DNA of 64,000 nucleotides from Gnetum montanum (lineage: Eukaryota; Streptophyta; Gnetopsida; Gnetales; Gnetaceae). The stretch covers positions 142,126-206,125 of the forward strand of contig MNCI01017633.1 of the NCBI GenBank assembly GCA_015680685.1, in the 5' to 3' direction. The position numbers were made by a program, and so were the translations under genes. Below are positions 1-12,431 of this stretch, piece by piece. The notes beneath the pieces were generated by a model that saw only the letters and a program-made list of their open reading frames with translations, was not told where the DNA came from and did not search any database. Numbering within the stretch: position 1 is the first letter of the stretch; each line of letters begins with the position of its first letter.

Positions 1-1
1 A

Positions 2-330
2 GAAAATTTGATTCAAGAAATCTCTAAACTGCTAGTAGAAAAATTACATATGAAAGAACAACCCCATATTTTAAAGGCTATCAAAATAGGTCAAGAGGGA
101 GAAAGTAGTCATCATATTATTATTAAATTTTTAGATGCTAAGGCAAGAGAAAATATTTGTGATAATCCATGTAATTTAAAAGGTGAAAAATTATGGCTCA
201 ATGAAGAACTTTCACATAAAGAATATACTAAGAAAGTTAAAGAATAAAAGAAAGTAAGAAAGGCAATAGAGGAAGGAAAAATATTATATCTTAGTGCTAA
301 ATATGTTGCAGTTAGTAAAGATTGAAAATA
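2..330 (+). pseudogene. LINE ORF1-like C-terminal fragment
   Basis: An open stretch of 79 codons (8-247) runs on through one stop to about 330. Its pattern, hydrophobic strands around HHIIIKFLDAKAREN, then a 'LKGEKLWLNEELS' stretch and a basic helix ending in 'RKAIEEGKI', resembles the C-terminal nucleic-acid-binding domain of L1-type ORF1 proteins. It lies directly 5' of an endonuclease-like region on the same strand, the expected LINE order. The N-terminus is outside the window. The assignment is by pattern only; an unrelated RNA-binding ORF is possible. Confidence 0.5.
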
Positions 331-1064
331 GGGATTAAAATTTCTACACTATGATTTTTTGAATATTAATGATTTTGTAACTACACCTCACTAATAAACG
401 TTTTTTTTCTTTAGAGAGAAAAAAAGTAAATGTGGAAGACTTTTTGTTGGACTAGCTATGTTTATTCATAGTACTATACAACAATATATAATAGTTGAAA
501 AAACTAGATGAATACAAACATGTTTAGATTTAAGTAGCTTATGAGAAGGTTAGTTTTTTCTTCGCTTTTTAATATTTTTCTCCTCAGAAATTACTTTTTA
601 TGCTAAAGAAAATCAGTTAAGTGACTTCCCGTTTTAAAGCCTTGGGATGGATATTGCTACTATTGCTCACATGGCAAAAATTTGCTTTTGTGAGGATTTT
701 AATGTTAGTGTTGAACTTGAACAAATCCTAGTAAGCTTTTAGAATAAGCAAGGACATTTAAAATATGAAAATAATGTAGAGTGAAAAAGGTTCTCTTAAG
801 ACATACAAGTTAATCATAGAGGCATATTTTTATTGGATTTGGGTCAGGGTTTAAATTTGGTAATTCTTAATGGGTTACCTAATTTTTTTAATTCTAGTTA
901 CTACACATTCACAAGACCATAAGGTTTTATATGTATTGATTTTTTGATTACTCATATATAGAGTTTGGCTTATATTAGATATTTCGAAGACATGATGAGG
1001 TGATTGAGTTTAACCATTAACCATTGTATTTTAGCCTTTGATAAATTTAAAACATGCTAGAAAA
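331..1064 (+). pseudogene. LINE endonuclease domain, decayed
   Basis: The + strand shows remnants of an APE-type LINE endonuclease across several frames and stops. A 'DFNVSVELEQ' stretch near 690-725 corresponds to the GDFN motif. A run near 825-960 reads LVILNGLPNFFNSSYYTFTRP followed by CIDFLITHI, matching the late endonuclease motifs that normally precede SDH. The reading frame flows into LINE sequence at 42947 if the TatA element and one TSD copy are removed (KTK joins KKANFL). This supports one LINE interrupted here. Endonuclease activity is certainly lost. Confidence 0.7.
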
Positions 1065-1069
1065 CAAAG

Positions 1070-3310
1070 TGTTCTTGCAGAAATGTTCTTTACCCCTGTA
1101 CGAGGGTACATCCATGAACTAAGTGTTGAGATAGTGCATGGCGACCATAAATGGTCTTTGGATTCATGTAACCCTCAATATGGTATCAATTATGAAATGA
1201 AGAGACATAAATCCTCCAATAAAATATGGACTTAGCCTACCACACATGAACTAGGAGTAATAAGGAATAATGAAAATGTAAAGTTTTTAATGTTAAAAAT
1301 GACTAAGTATAAAATCATAAGATAAATGATTAAGTATAGATTATTGAAAAATTAATTAAGTGTAAAATATGTTGTGTATGATGAAATAAAAAAATTAAGT
1401 ATAAAATATAGATAAAGAGCATAAAATATCAAAATATTATAGCTATAATGTGAAAGGAAAGATCATGTTTTCCTTCCCAAACAATGAAATTTTTATAATG
1501 AAAAATGACTAAGTATAAAAAGGTTGAAAATTTGACTAAGTATAGAATATGATGTAGGAGATAGAAAACAATTAAAGTATAAAACTTATATAAAATAATA
1601 TAAATTGTTGAAATATTAATATTATTATGTAGAGAGAAGGATATCATATCCCTCCTTGAAAAATGAAAATTTTATGTGGAAAAATGGCTAAGTATAAAAT
1701 TCTAAAAATTTGACTAAGTATAGAATATCATGTAGGAGATAAAAAAAATTCTAAGTATAAAATGCAAGTAAATGAGCATGGAATAATAAAAATGAGATAG
1801 TTCAACATGGAAGAAAGGTTCCAAATCCTTTCCCAAATAATAAATGCTTTATTGATGAGTTATGAAGTGTTCACCTTCAATGGAGGGCCAAACTACAAAT
1901 GATAGGAGAAAAATGTAAGGATGATAGAATTGATGAAAGAAGCTTAGAGATTGAGTAAAATATAGATTTGAAGGGTGGAATTGAATCTCTGAAGGATTAG
2001 GTGATGTATGGAGAAGTCATAGATACGATCTAGAGTAAATTTTAAGCCAAAATAGGGATGTTTCAACTAAGGTTCCTATCATTGACACTAGAGCTAAAAC
2101 AATTTTAACTTTGGAAAGTGCTATGAAAGCCCAAAAATTTTATCTTTGAAAGTGACACTGAATGTGAAAAAGGCATTGAAGGTCGCTAAGGAGCATGTGG
2201 GTATTTTGAAGATGGTAGGTGCTTATGCTCTTAATGTCTCAAAATCTAACAAATGCTCTTAAATTTTAAAAGATCCAACCCAAAACTTATGTTTTGATAT
2301 TGTATTTCTAGGTATGGGATTGTCAAATTTAACTTAGAGTTGCTAAACCTAAACTTGGAGTTAAGTGTAACTTATAGCCAAGTTCAAAAATAGCAAGTCT
2401 AGTCTTTAAATTTAGTGTAGGAAAAAACCTGTCAAGATGATGCTAACACTAATGTTGATGTTGATGCAATGTTAAGGTCAAGTCCCAAAGTCAGAAAATT
2501 TTTTGACAATTTTTCCAGTAAAAAATTATAATATTAGAAAGGTTGAAATTGATCCCAAAATGCATTAGGATGGTATTTTTGAAGCATTGAGAGATCTGTA
2601 GGCCAGTGGAAAGTTATGAATATGGTGTATGGGATGATTCAAAGATGTTGAGATGAGTTCTAATCTTGATAGTGTCCCATCCTTAGCCAAAAATGCTAAT
2701 TTTTCAAGTTTTGGAAAACTTGTAAATGGTACAAATTTATGATGCATGGAGCATTGAAATTGCTGCTGATGAGTTGTCTTAGCCTTGGGGTCCCAAAAAA
2801 TTATTGGAATTGATGCTGAAAAGTTGGAATATGATTCCAAATGATCCCCAGAGGCATTTGAAGGTTCAAAATGTGTCTTACAAGGTTATTTTTGGGTGTT
2901 TTGTCCTACGGTGTCAAATAAATCCAATATGGAATTCTACCGCCTCCAATATTTAGAAAAATTTCAATCTTGGGGTTCAGGGTTAAACTCCCAAACTTTT
3001 AAATTCAAAATCTATGATGCCAGGGGAGCTTTAGATGTACCATTAGTGATCTTGCATGATGTAAATGTATGATGAATTTAACATAGAAAAATTTTAGTCC
3101 TAGCTAGCTCCAACACTTAAAAAAAAAATTTGGTTTCAAAGTTTATTGATAAGTTGGATTATGAACTTAGATGGTTCTTGATGCCCCCAAGAGCTAAGAA
3201 TGTGTTTGGTGATGATGTATTTGGGGGATTTGGTGCTCAAATCCTCATGGAATGAGGTTGAAACTACACTTAGTTTCAATTTAAAGTAAAGTAGACAAGT
3301 GGATACAACA
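1070..3310 (-). repeat. 3' LTR of TatA
   Basis: Direct repeat of 40008-42941, beginning TGTTCTTGCAG and ending TACAACA on +. It contains a degenerate array of a GACTAAGTATAAAAT-like word (about 1300-1770), then a region with one copy of a unit of about 370 bp (near 2545-2900). The copy is shorter than its partner (about 2.2 versus 2.9 kb), because the partner has extra tandem units. No coding content was recognised. Confidence 0.85.
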
Positions 3311-3327
3311 TTGCTTCCTCTTGATGG
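3311..3327 (-). promoter_or_regulatory. Polypurine tract of TatA
   Basis: On the - strand this reads CCATCAAGAGGAAGCAA directly before the LTR start TGTTGTA. It is the plus-strand DNA primer position and closely resembles the tracts of TatB and TatC. Confidence 0.65.
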
Positions 3328-3380
3328 ATGGTACTGAAGTATTGAAGGAGGATCAATCAAGAATAGATTAGATACCTAAT

Positions 3381-4278
3381 TGATAAGTCACGTCAATAAG
3401 GCCTCATGGATGCAGCTTAATTAGTGAGATCCCATCAACATAGTCACATCAACATGGGATTTGATGCATTGATGTGACCTTGTTGATGTAGTGTTTGTTT
3501 TCACCTATAAATACACACTCACCAACAACATTTAGAGCATAAGTCTCATAGTTGTAGTGGAACTCTTGTAGTTTTCTTATTTAAAAGTTAGAATATTTTT
3601 CTAAGTGCTTTCAGTAGTAGTTATTGAGTGTATAGATCTTTATTCAAACACTATTGTACTTGAGCATGGTAGTGTGTGCGACAATAAGGACAAGCTTTTT
3701 GATAAACATTGCACCACTTTGAAATAGATTAATTATTTCCTTTATGCATTTAGTATTTTATGAAATTTCCTTTAATTCTTTAAGTAATTAAATAATTAAT
3801 TAAGTAATAAATTAAGCTATATTAAATAGTGATAAATTAAGCACATAAGTACAACCACTTCAAGCATATGCTTGGAGCTTGGTAATTGCAGTAACACTTA
3901 ATGTTTGGTAACATCATAGCGTTAAACTTGTTTAGGATGTGTACGGAAAGTGGGAATTAGATGCCTATGCTAGGATTAGCTAAATATTAACTAGTTGGAT
4001 TAAATTAGTAATTAAATATCTTTAATTCTCTCTTCTTTATTCTTAGGTGACTTAGAACATAAAACATAAAAATGACAAAAATCATATGCCTCAGTTGCAC
4101 TTAACCATACCTTTGCATTTCATAAGTGTAATTGGGAAGACAACGATTACAATGGTTATTTTTACTTCTTAGAGACCAGTGTACTTAGAAGGCTATAAGT
4201 CCATAAAATTCAACCAAATAGCACATGAACATTTAGTGATTTGTATGGTTGGATGTAGGGTCTACTTACCACTCATCA
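3381..4278 (+). repeat. 5' LTR of AthA
   Basis: Starts TGATAAGTC and ends CCACTCATCA. It aligns with 31986-32792 over most of its length with many substitutions, and the first 75-100 bp are poorly matched or missing in the 3' copy. A TATAAATA box lies at 3506-3513. Confidence 0.9.
3506..3513 (+). promoter_or_regulatory. TATA box in AthA 5' LTR
   Basis: TATAAATA, with an equivalent TATAAATA at 32024-32031 in the 3' LTR. Retention in both copies supports it as the LTR core promoter. Confidence 0.6.
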
Positions 4279-4279
4279 T

Positions 4280-4297
4280 TGGTACCATTGTCAGGGA
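4280..4297 (+). promoter_or_regulatory. Primer binding site of AthA (tRNA-Asp type)
   Basis: TGGTACCATTGTCAGGGA lies one base after the LTR end. Plant tRNA-Asp ends in a sequence whose complement is TGGCGCCGTTGCCGGGGA. The five differences are all C-to-T or G-to-A, and most fall in CpG dinucleotides of the presumed original. Confidence 0.8.
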
Positions 4298-4436
4298 CCT
4301 GTAGCTTGATACATGTGCTATTTAGGACTTAGTGAATATTATTTGAGATCATTAGAATAAACCTTAAAGTTGCAATCATTTGAAAGAAAAATAATAATTA
4401 TAATTAATGCACACTAAATTTTTCTTTTAATCCAAA

Positions 4437-6720
4437 ATGTCTTCTTCTCATAGGCATGATGAATCAAAATCGATAGTGCCCCAAGAATTCAAAGTGATGT
4501 ACACTCATATAGATGAGTTTGTATTTGATTTCACCTTCATCTTGCATTAGTATGAATAATTGTTGTGGAGAGATATGGAGGGCAACATTGTGTTGCCTCT
4601 TGACTGATCTATTCCTGGGATGCTACCAAACTCTTAAGAGGTTGGTTATCTAGGATCTTCATAATGAATAAGTTGTGTAGGACCATGACTATCAGGACTA
4701 TTGTCCCACTAAAACACAATGCAAAAGAGATCAGCACTAGGAGAAGCTATGAAGGGAAAATAGTTCACTAATACCTTGTTCCTGCTAAACCAAAATGACA
4801 AGGAGGATCCTCCCTCTAGTGTTTCTCAACATGAAGATTCTCCACCCCTTAACTTTGGTGAAGGGAGCTTAAACCCACACTTACAGTTCACTATTAATAG
4901 TCTTAGTTTAGGAAAAAGTGGGAGTCAAGGTAGGGGCTTGGGCAAGCATCATGAACATGATAAAAATGATGAACATGGCCATGACTAGTGGAGAGGAGGT
5001 GGCAGATATCATCGAGGGGGTAGTCCTCCTTCCTCTTCTTCCTCTTCATTTACATTTTCTTCTTCCTCCTCTAAATTTAACTAACATCGCAAAGGGTGAA
5101 ACTGTGATGAAGGTGCATGGTGGGACAACAATGATTGTAGAACCTACCATGATTGAACAGGTAACAGTGGACATCATAGGCATTATCAAAATTATGATGA
5201 TGAAAAACCTTTATTGGAAACTTGAAGCATGCTAAACATTGTAGAGGTAGTTAGAATTCCAACTAGGCATGTGAAAGATAGCAGAATCAAGAGATTGGAT
5301 ATGAACAATATCCTTAGATTTGAGGCAGGATATAACTCAAATTCAAAAACACATCTCCAAGAATTTTATGATACTTATGCCTTGCAAAACATCAAAAATG
5401 ATTGGAAAAAACTCAAGTTGTTTTCCAAGACACTCATAAAATAAGTAGAAAGTTGGTATCACTCCTTGGAGTTGAAAATAAATTCATAGATGAAGTAAGA
5501 TGCTTGAGCTATTCAATGACAAATATCAGATGTACTCTAGAGTGTCTAATTTGAGAAAGCAAATCTAAGGTTGATGATAAGAAATACATGAACCCTTAGA
5601 TGTAGCCATGGGTAGGTATTATTCCCTTTTGCATAGATGTCATGGCCATGGTTATTCTTAGTAGGAGTAGCTTCACCATATCATAGATGGACTTTGATCA
5701 GAAATGAGGAGAACTCTTGGGATCTATGCCCAAGGAAGACTATTAAAACTAAGAGTCCATCAAATTCAAAGATTGATTAAGCAGGTTGCAAAATAAGAAG
5801 GTGAGTTAAGAAAATGGGAAAGTGCTAAGGAGTATAACTAGGATCCTTCCATTAGAAAAAGGGAGGTCCAAATTTGTGACAATGAGGGGGAGGCACCACT
5901 TGATGAAGTGGTGTAGCAAAAAACCTTGCCAATTAAAAAATCTATATATGAAATTTTGACTATGTTTGACAAAATTTGAGAATCTTTGGATGAAAAATTT
6001 CAAATTTCTCTAAAAATTATAGAAGAATCTAAAGAGCAAGGTAGTGATTGTGACCGTAGTAGAAGAAAGAAAGCTGAACATGCCTACTAAAGGGGTAAAG
6101 GATAACCTGTTGTAGTCAAAGAGGTTTTGGAGTCAAAATTAGATATGATGGTGGATGTGAAATTTGAAAATATGAACATCCCAAGGGATGTTTCCCTATT
6201 GTGTCACACTTACAGAAATCTAGGTTGTATTCTCTAAACCTAAACTAGAATGAAGGCAAGCATCCAAAAGGTTTCCTTATCCTCAAGGCAACCCAAGGTA
6301 GTTTCACAAGCAACAATAAGCTTATTATCCAAGTGGAGCTCCACAAAAATCATATGAGCAGTGCCATTAGTGGTAGCACCCATAGTCATGAGGGATGCCA
6401 CCACCAAGGTAGTAGAACCCTTATAGACAACCCAATCTATATGGGTACTGTGTTCAAAAACCCATGTCTCTACGTGATTCTTCCAATCATGCTTCCTTCC
6501 AACATCACTACTACCCTTTAGAGTACTACATATTTCATTCTCCATCTCTTAGAGGGGAATCCCCATATCCTTATCATTCTCTTTATTATTCAACACATGA
6601 CCCTCCACCCTCAACCCAATTACCACCTGCTCTAGCCATGCAGGGTGAAATTCTCATGTAGTTGTAGTAATGTAATGCTACTAGGGTTATTAACTTACAA
6701 CCAATTTCTTAGCCAAGTGG
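4437..6720 (+). pseudogene. AthA gag, decayed
   Basis: Starts at an ATG reading MSSSHRHDE and continues in broken frames. The best-preserved part (5229-5500) reads RIKRLDMNNILRFEAGY, then HLQEFYDTYAL, then KKLKLFSKTLIK and SWYHSLELKI. This matches, residue for residue in spacing, the gag of AthB (24.3-24.5 kb), and is the retrotransposon gag pattern with a tryptophan-tyrosine motif. Downstream are Ser- and Pro-rich stretches. Many in-frame stops are TAG. The protein would form virus-like particles in the cytoplasm; this copy cannot. Confidence 0.75.
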
Positions 6721-6839
6721 TTTAGAAACTAGATCTTGGAAAAGACCATTCTTCCAAACCAATAGACCTATACAGCCCTCATCAACTCATGCGGCTAGTC
6801 ATCCTATGCCTCCTTCATTCTCTACATCCATTCTTTTCG

Positions 6840-7260
6840 AGAGCCCTTTAAACCAAATACCTTTCAAGATCCTAACAATTCTATTAACTCACGTTGTATC
6901 TAATTAGATCAAGGTTGGAAACCTTTCTAGAAAAATGGTTGATCCTAGCAGTCCTCTGATCTACTTGGAGATCACTAGAAATAAGTCATGCAAGGCTCTT
7001 CTTGATTTAGGTTCTAGTGTCAACCTAATTTTCCATGGAATATACCAAGCTTGCAACTTGCCTCCTCTCATGAAGAATAACATCTGATTAGAATTAGCAA
7101 ATCAGTCCATCATTTTTCCCTTGGGATTAGTGGAGGACATTGTGACCTCGATTTCCTAGTGATCAAGGTTGACAATTACATGGGGGGTATTCCAATCATT
7201 ATGGGAAGGGCTTGGTTGAGCATTGTTAATGTGTGAATGGGCACCAAAGATCTTTCCCTA
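6840..7260 (+). pseudogene. AthA aspartic protease, decayed
   Basis: A retropepsin signature is visible near 6990-7040: CKALLDLGSSVNLI, where the active-site triplet DSG/DTG is replaced by DLG. The second hallmark appears near 7190 as IPIIMGRAWLS, matching the G-R-PWL block. Intervening residues include LELANQSIIFPLG. Stops and a frame change interrupt it. It lies in order between gag and reverse transcriptase. Confidence 0.8.
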
Positions 7261-7889
7261 GAGATTTTCAAGGAAAATGCATTCAGAAAGATCAAGAAGA
7301 AGAATGTTCCATGCATCACATACAACAATACTGGGTGCAACTATGTGTAGAGACTCTTGTCTATCAAAAGTACATTAATCAAAGCATGTAGATAGTGTGT
7401 AGATGAATCTAAAATCCAAGAGTACCTATATGTTGTATCCAAAAAATAGAAGGGCACCTAGTGCCTAATAGCTAATTCTGAAAGCAGCACACTTTGCATG
7501 GAACCTACTGAGAGCCTAAGTTATGCCTATGTTGAAGGCATGGATGAACTAGAGTAAGTTCATCACCAACTCTTCAATGATGAACCTAATAATACCAATT
7601 TGGAAGAGTTGAAAATCCATGATAATTTTAAACAAAAGCCCTTAAAGTTAAAAATTCTACCTATTGACATGGAATATGCATTTTTGAAAAATGAGAAGCC
7701 AGTGATAATCAATGCCAACCTTGCTTATGTGTAGAAAAGGGGGTTGTTGAAGGTGGTCAACAAATGGCTAACAATCTTTGCTTAGTCATATCTTGAACTC
7801 ATAGGGATTGATCCTTGGATATGCTAGCATCGTATCTATACCAATCCAATCATGTAGCCAAAGAGGTAGACACAATAGTGATTGAACCC
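7261..7889 (+). pseudogene. AthA protease-RT linker and RT N-terminus
   Basis: This + strand segment carries the connector typical of Athila-lineage pol: 'PLKLKILP' then 'EYAFL', 'PVIINANL', 'WHRIY' and a final LNP at the AthB junction. Reading resumes at 26035 with KLKKIIKEEIEQLL, so the AthB insertion cut the RT N-terminus exactly between these blocks. Several TAG codons stand where glutamine is expected. Confidence 0.8.
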
Positions 7890-8608
7890 TAATGAGTGGC
7901 TAGGTACCCCTACACTCAACCATACAAATATGAGTGTGTATGCACAATCTGATCGAACTCTGCAGATGGACTAGTTGTGGTATCTAGATAGTTACATGTT
8001 GATCGTAGTTCACTATCTTTCCATCCAAACTAGTATTTACGTATCATGTATGGTTTAGTCCATAGTGAGGTGTATGATATGATTTCCAACACTAGGCTAC
8101 TCTTAGAGACAATGGAAAATAATCTTGATTAAACTAATAAGCAATAGGAAATGAAGTCTAAGCTAGCCTAAGTGTGATAAGAATTTGTCTTTAATCATTT
8201 GTACACATCTTGGACCTCATGTACTACTTCTGGGATTACCAAGTGCACATTACTTGAGCACTCATAAATACACTATTGGGTTACCAGGTAGTTACACTTC
8301 AATGTTCATGGTTAAGTCATACTCATTTCACATTTAACAACAAGAATAGTAAATGATAGTAAAGAAATATGAATTAAGAAAATAATAAATAATAATGATA
8401 ATTAAATAATTAAAACTAAGTGAATGTTGCAATAATGGAGTAATCTCAATCTTTATTGTCAATCATGTGCATGTCCAAGGTTCTGTACAATTACAATCAT
8501 CACACTGCGGGCATGCACTAGGGAAAGAGCTAAAATGAATTGAAACCGACAAAAAGGACTCTACACTTACACTTACTGACTCCCTCTTTTCTGTGTGTCC
8601 AAATGTGG

Positions 8609-8616
8609 TATTTATA
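8609..8616 (-). promoter_or_regulatory. TATA box in AthB LTR
   Basis: TATAAATA on -, matched at 25910-25917 in the other LTR. Confidence 0.55.
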
Positions 8617-8634
8617 GGCCTACACAGGAATCAT

Positions 8635-8702
8635 GATATCATGTATTCAATATTGTTATCCAGGCTATGATATCGTGTACTCGATATCAAGGATCCGATA
8701 TC
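8635..8702. promoter_or_regulatory. Cluster of GATATC palindromes in U3 of AthB
   Basis: GATATC occurs at 8635, 8669, 8683 and 8697, with spacings of 34, 14 and 14. The cluster lies upstream of the TATA box when read on -. The other LTR keeps 25936 and decayed forms (AATATC). A similar cluster stands alone at 21230-21280. It may be a repeated protein-binding site. Confidence 0.45.
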
Positions 8703-8924
8703 GAGGCCTAGAAAAACACAATTCATCATACCCCCATGACTTAATAACAACTCATCCTCGAGTTAAACAAAATAAGAACGAGTTCTAATAATTACACAGT
8801 GGATAGGTATGGGATTATTAACTAACTAGGAATTACTCATGCTACAGTGTGGAATTAAACAAAACAAAATTGGAACATAGACATAAAATTTAGAAAAAGG
8901 AAAATTTGTTGGAACTCATGTGGT

Positions 8925-10650
8925 TCTTAGTGATGGTGGCTCCTCCATGGGTCTCTTCCCCTTATCTTGTGTTCCAAGCTTTGGAAATGGATGTCTCTGA
9001 AGGAGTGCCTAGAGCTTTTCTTCTTTGATTCAGGGATCCTGTGTTGTCCATGCTGATGCTCTAATGTTTGATGGAGTTAGCACCTCCCATGGGCATGGTA
9101 GTTACGGAAACATCTAATTGGCCTTGACATACCAAGCTGTAAATAGCCATCATTCCTCTTCATAGGCTCTAGCTTTGTCTTTGTATTCTTGGTAGTCCAT
9201 GAGCTATCGAGCCAAATTTGCTATGAAATCCTTTTGTCCTTGGTAGCTGGTTTTGACCACCTTTAATTCAGAATTCACTACTTCCAATTTCTGCAATGTC
9301 TTCTTGTGTTCAACAAATTTTGTCTCATATTTAGCATAGGTGGTTGCTACCTACTTCTCTAGTTCTATTCTTAGACATCCTACTATTAACATGGCTAAGT
9401 TGGCATAGTATAGGTTTTCCAATGCCATGTACTCCATGAGATCTTGTATCTATAGGTCTCAGCTTTTTAGTTCAGCTTGGTGGACGAAGGCATAAGTATC
9501 CAATATGGCCCTCCAATTAGTGTTTTGAGCATTGAGTGTGTTAATATGGGCTTTGGCCATATTGATTTATTTCTCAATCACCTACTTATACATCCAGACT
9601 TGATCTTTGAAATGTTCTTTAAGTTTTTCATGTTGCTTGGCCTCGTTCTACCACATGCTTATTTCAATCACCGTCTTTTGACAGATCTCGCATACCTCCT
9701 CCATTGAGAGGGTTCAATTTTCTTTGACCAAGCGATTCATATCTTGGTTGATCTTTATTAATTATTCTTGTAATTACTGAAAATTTTCTTCGAGAATATT
9801 CTTTTATTTTTCTACTGTGGTTAACTAGAGATTTTCAACAGTGAGGCATTTATTTTCTTCTTGTGAGGCCTTGAGTGCTTTGGCATGTGTATATGTTTGA
9901 GCTTATGCCTTGGAAGCATCGTAATCAGCCCTCTCTTTTTCCTTTGCCACTCTTTTATTCTCTTCCAACAATTTATTTAGCTGCTCTATCTAGAAGGATT
10001 CTAGCTAGTCTATAGGGATGAATTGGGATGGCTCCCATTGTGCAGCTGGTAGGGTGATGAGCTTTTCTTGGAATCTTTCTAACTCCTCCTTTGCATGCTT
10101 AGCCCTAACCTCTACCATGACCAGCTTCCCTTTTGTGGAGATGAGGTTTGACTGTGTTGCTATGAAATCTTGAGGGATGTTAAACAAGAACATCATCACT
10201 TGTCCTATTTGTAGCAACCAATCTAGAACATCCTCATGATTTGCAGGAGTCATTGAGGGACTGACCAAAGTTTGAGCATCATGTGCTCCTATAAAATCTA
10301 CTGGTGGCATACCAAGAAATTAAATGATTCTTTTATGTGGTCTATGATCACTTTTGCTACTTCTACTACATCTTGGTGCTGCATGACTACTACTGTGGTG
10401 CCTTCACTAGTTTCTAATTGCATCTGAAAAGATGTAGTGTTTCTAGAGATTTGTTGTGAATAGTGTGATTTCCCTCCTTCTGTTTGGATAGACACCTCAT
10501 CCCATGCACAATCAATTGAGACTATGGATCATATGACATCATCAATGACCTTGAAGAGATTGGCTTCATCATGACTTTTCCAACTGACTATTTCAATGAT
10601 GGCCCTGAGATGGCTCATTAATAGTCGATAGTTTTGCCACAACGGTGGTG
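8925..10650 (-). pseudogene. AthB ORF3, C-terminal coiled-coil part
   Basis: Continuation of the ORF that begins at 20698, after removal of TatB. The - strand reads mostly in one frame with TAG stops. It is rich in Glu, Lys, Gln and Leu with heptad-like spacing (for example KHAKEELERFQEKL and KLEVVNSELKVV), so a long coiled coil is predicted. A 'SMEEV' stretch and the end block 'LQALLQRHPFPKLG' align with AthA ORF3 (29.5-30.2 kb, ending ALLDAFHLP). It is not a known enzyme. It occupies the env-like position of Athila elements. Confidence 0.7.
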
Positions 10651-10655
10651 GTTGG

Positions 10656-12431
10656 TGTACTAACCTAAATCGTTGGTGTAAGGCTGGAAGGAAAAAAAAC
10701 ACCGAAATATCATCGGGCAGACATAGCTGACCCGACCTTCACCTTGAGGGCAAGCTAGAAAAGTAAACGAAGGCAAAGTGCCTTGAATGGTCTGCACACA
10801 AATCAACCAAGGACTTCCCTGAGTGTAAACTATGGCTTGTGCTGGGGTTATTGTAACTAAGCTTTAAAACGTAAAAAGTGTGCATGAAATGTAAACTGAA
10901 ATGCATGCATGTATCATAAACAAAATGTAAACAAAATGTAAAATGAATGTAAAATAGAGTAAATAGAATAATGGCTGGAAAAATAAGATGTATTGTATTG
11001 CATAGAAAAGATGTGCATCGGTCAAATCATAGTTGCATATGTAGATGACAGGTCAAGCGCTAAGCCCCGGGACGATGTGATGTGATGTGATATGATGCGG
11101 TGTATTTCAGAAGTGCCTAGATGCTATGAGTTAGAGTGTGTCAAGTGCCCAAAGATTGCTAGTATAAGTTTTTAAAGCTGTTTAACTCAAAAATTACCAA
11201 CCCTTGTTTATGTGAATTGACAAGGTATTTATAGGGCCGGGTCGTGCTCGGGTGCGAAATTCAAGAATGGAATCAACGGTTGGGAGATGAGAGGAAAATG
11301 GATCAAGTGGCATGTGTTTAATGGATAGCTATGTGTGAGTTGGTCATGTGTGGGCAAGCTACGTTCTTGACTAGGTTCATCATATCTTACAATGTGTGGG
11401 TTACTCAAGCCCATGGAAGCACATACAATTTAGAACGTGAGGGATCAACAAGCCCAAAAATGAAAATTTACATTGAAAAGATGATGTAAAACAAGAGAAA
11501 TTGGCTTTGGCTCACTTGAAACTTCTGGATCTTTGGTTTGATAGCTGTAGGATGTTGATTTGGGTGGTTTCATGGCTGTTTGAGGCGTGTCTGCTTGCAC
11601 TCACACTGGGCATTCACACTGGGCATGTCCTCAGTGTGAACTCAGCTTGAGTGAAGTAAAATGAGACATTTGACATCAAATTTTGATTTCTAAAGCTTGT
11701 TCCTTGAATGCAACTGTTGCCCTAAATGTGTCTAAACTTGAGAGTGATCTAAAATTTGGAATTTGAACTTGAATGTGTCTGATTTGGAGCTATTTTGGAT
11801 AGGTCATGCTGCAGTGTGACCTAAGAAGAATGACATGTTTCACACTAATTTTTGAATTTTTGAAGCCTGTTTCTTGGGTATAATAGTTGCCTTTCTGTGT
11901 CTGATCCTACAAGTCAAAATTTGAGCTTGAATGTGCCCTGTTCGGAGCCACTTTTGGCAGGTCACGCTGGACTCATGCCACAGCGTGACCTGCAGCGTGA
12001 CCTCAAAAACTTATAATTTTGAGTTGAAATCTAGAATTTCTAAAGGCTGGGACCCATAGTTATCAATAGTGGACCCTAAGGATGACTTGCACCCTTGAAA
12101 TCAAGTCATTTTGACTCAATCTTGGGGCCCCCAAAGTTGGTCACACTAGACTCACGCCACAACATGACCTACAACATGACCTGCAACATGTGTGAGAAAA
12201 TTTGCACATTTTGCAGCATGAGTTGTCCAGGACAAGCCTGCATGAGTGCCCAAGATAGGCTAGTGTTAGTGCCCAGACAAGCCATCATTAGTGCCCAAGA
12301 TAGGCCAGTGTCAGTGCCCAAGACAAGCTAGCATGAGTGGCATGCCTTAGTCAAATTTTGCCTCTCGAAGGCTTGAAGGGCTCTAGGTCATTCTCATTTC
12401 AAAGTGTTAGGCTGAAATTAGTGGTGTTTCA
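10656..12431 (-). repeat. 3' LTR of TatB
   Basis: Starts TGTACTAACC and ends GTGGTGTTTCA on +. It aligns along its whole length with 17878-19629. It contains a (GATGT)n-like run near 11074-11099, repeats of AGCGTGACCT near 11960-12005, and a short tandem of about 21 bp (AGTGCCCAAGA) at 12241-12350. A TATA box on - lies at 11226-11233. Confidence 0.93.
11226..11233 (-). promoter_or_regulatory. TATA box in TatB LTR
   Basis: TATAAATA on -, conserved at 18438-18445 in the 5' LTR. Confidence 0.55.

Larger units (their letters stand above)
7890..8728 (-). repeat. 3' LTR of AthB
   Basis: Begins TAATGAGTGG (from TGATGAGTGG) and ends ATTCATCA on +. It is a direct repeat of 25175-26029. A TATA box on - is at 8609-8616. 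On + it is followed by TACCCCCATGAC, giving a GTCATGGGGGTA purine tract on - as the polypurine primer. Confidence 0.9.

Noticed and set aside
6240-6545. 101-codon - strand ORF over AthA gag
   Set aside because: Opposite the decayed gag frame, without motif or homologue in AthB.
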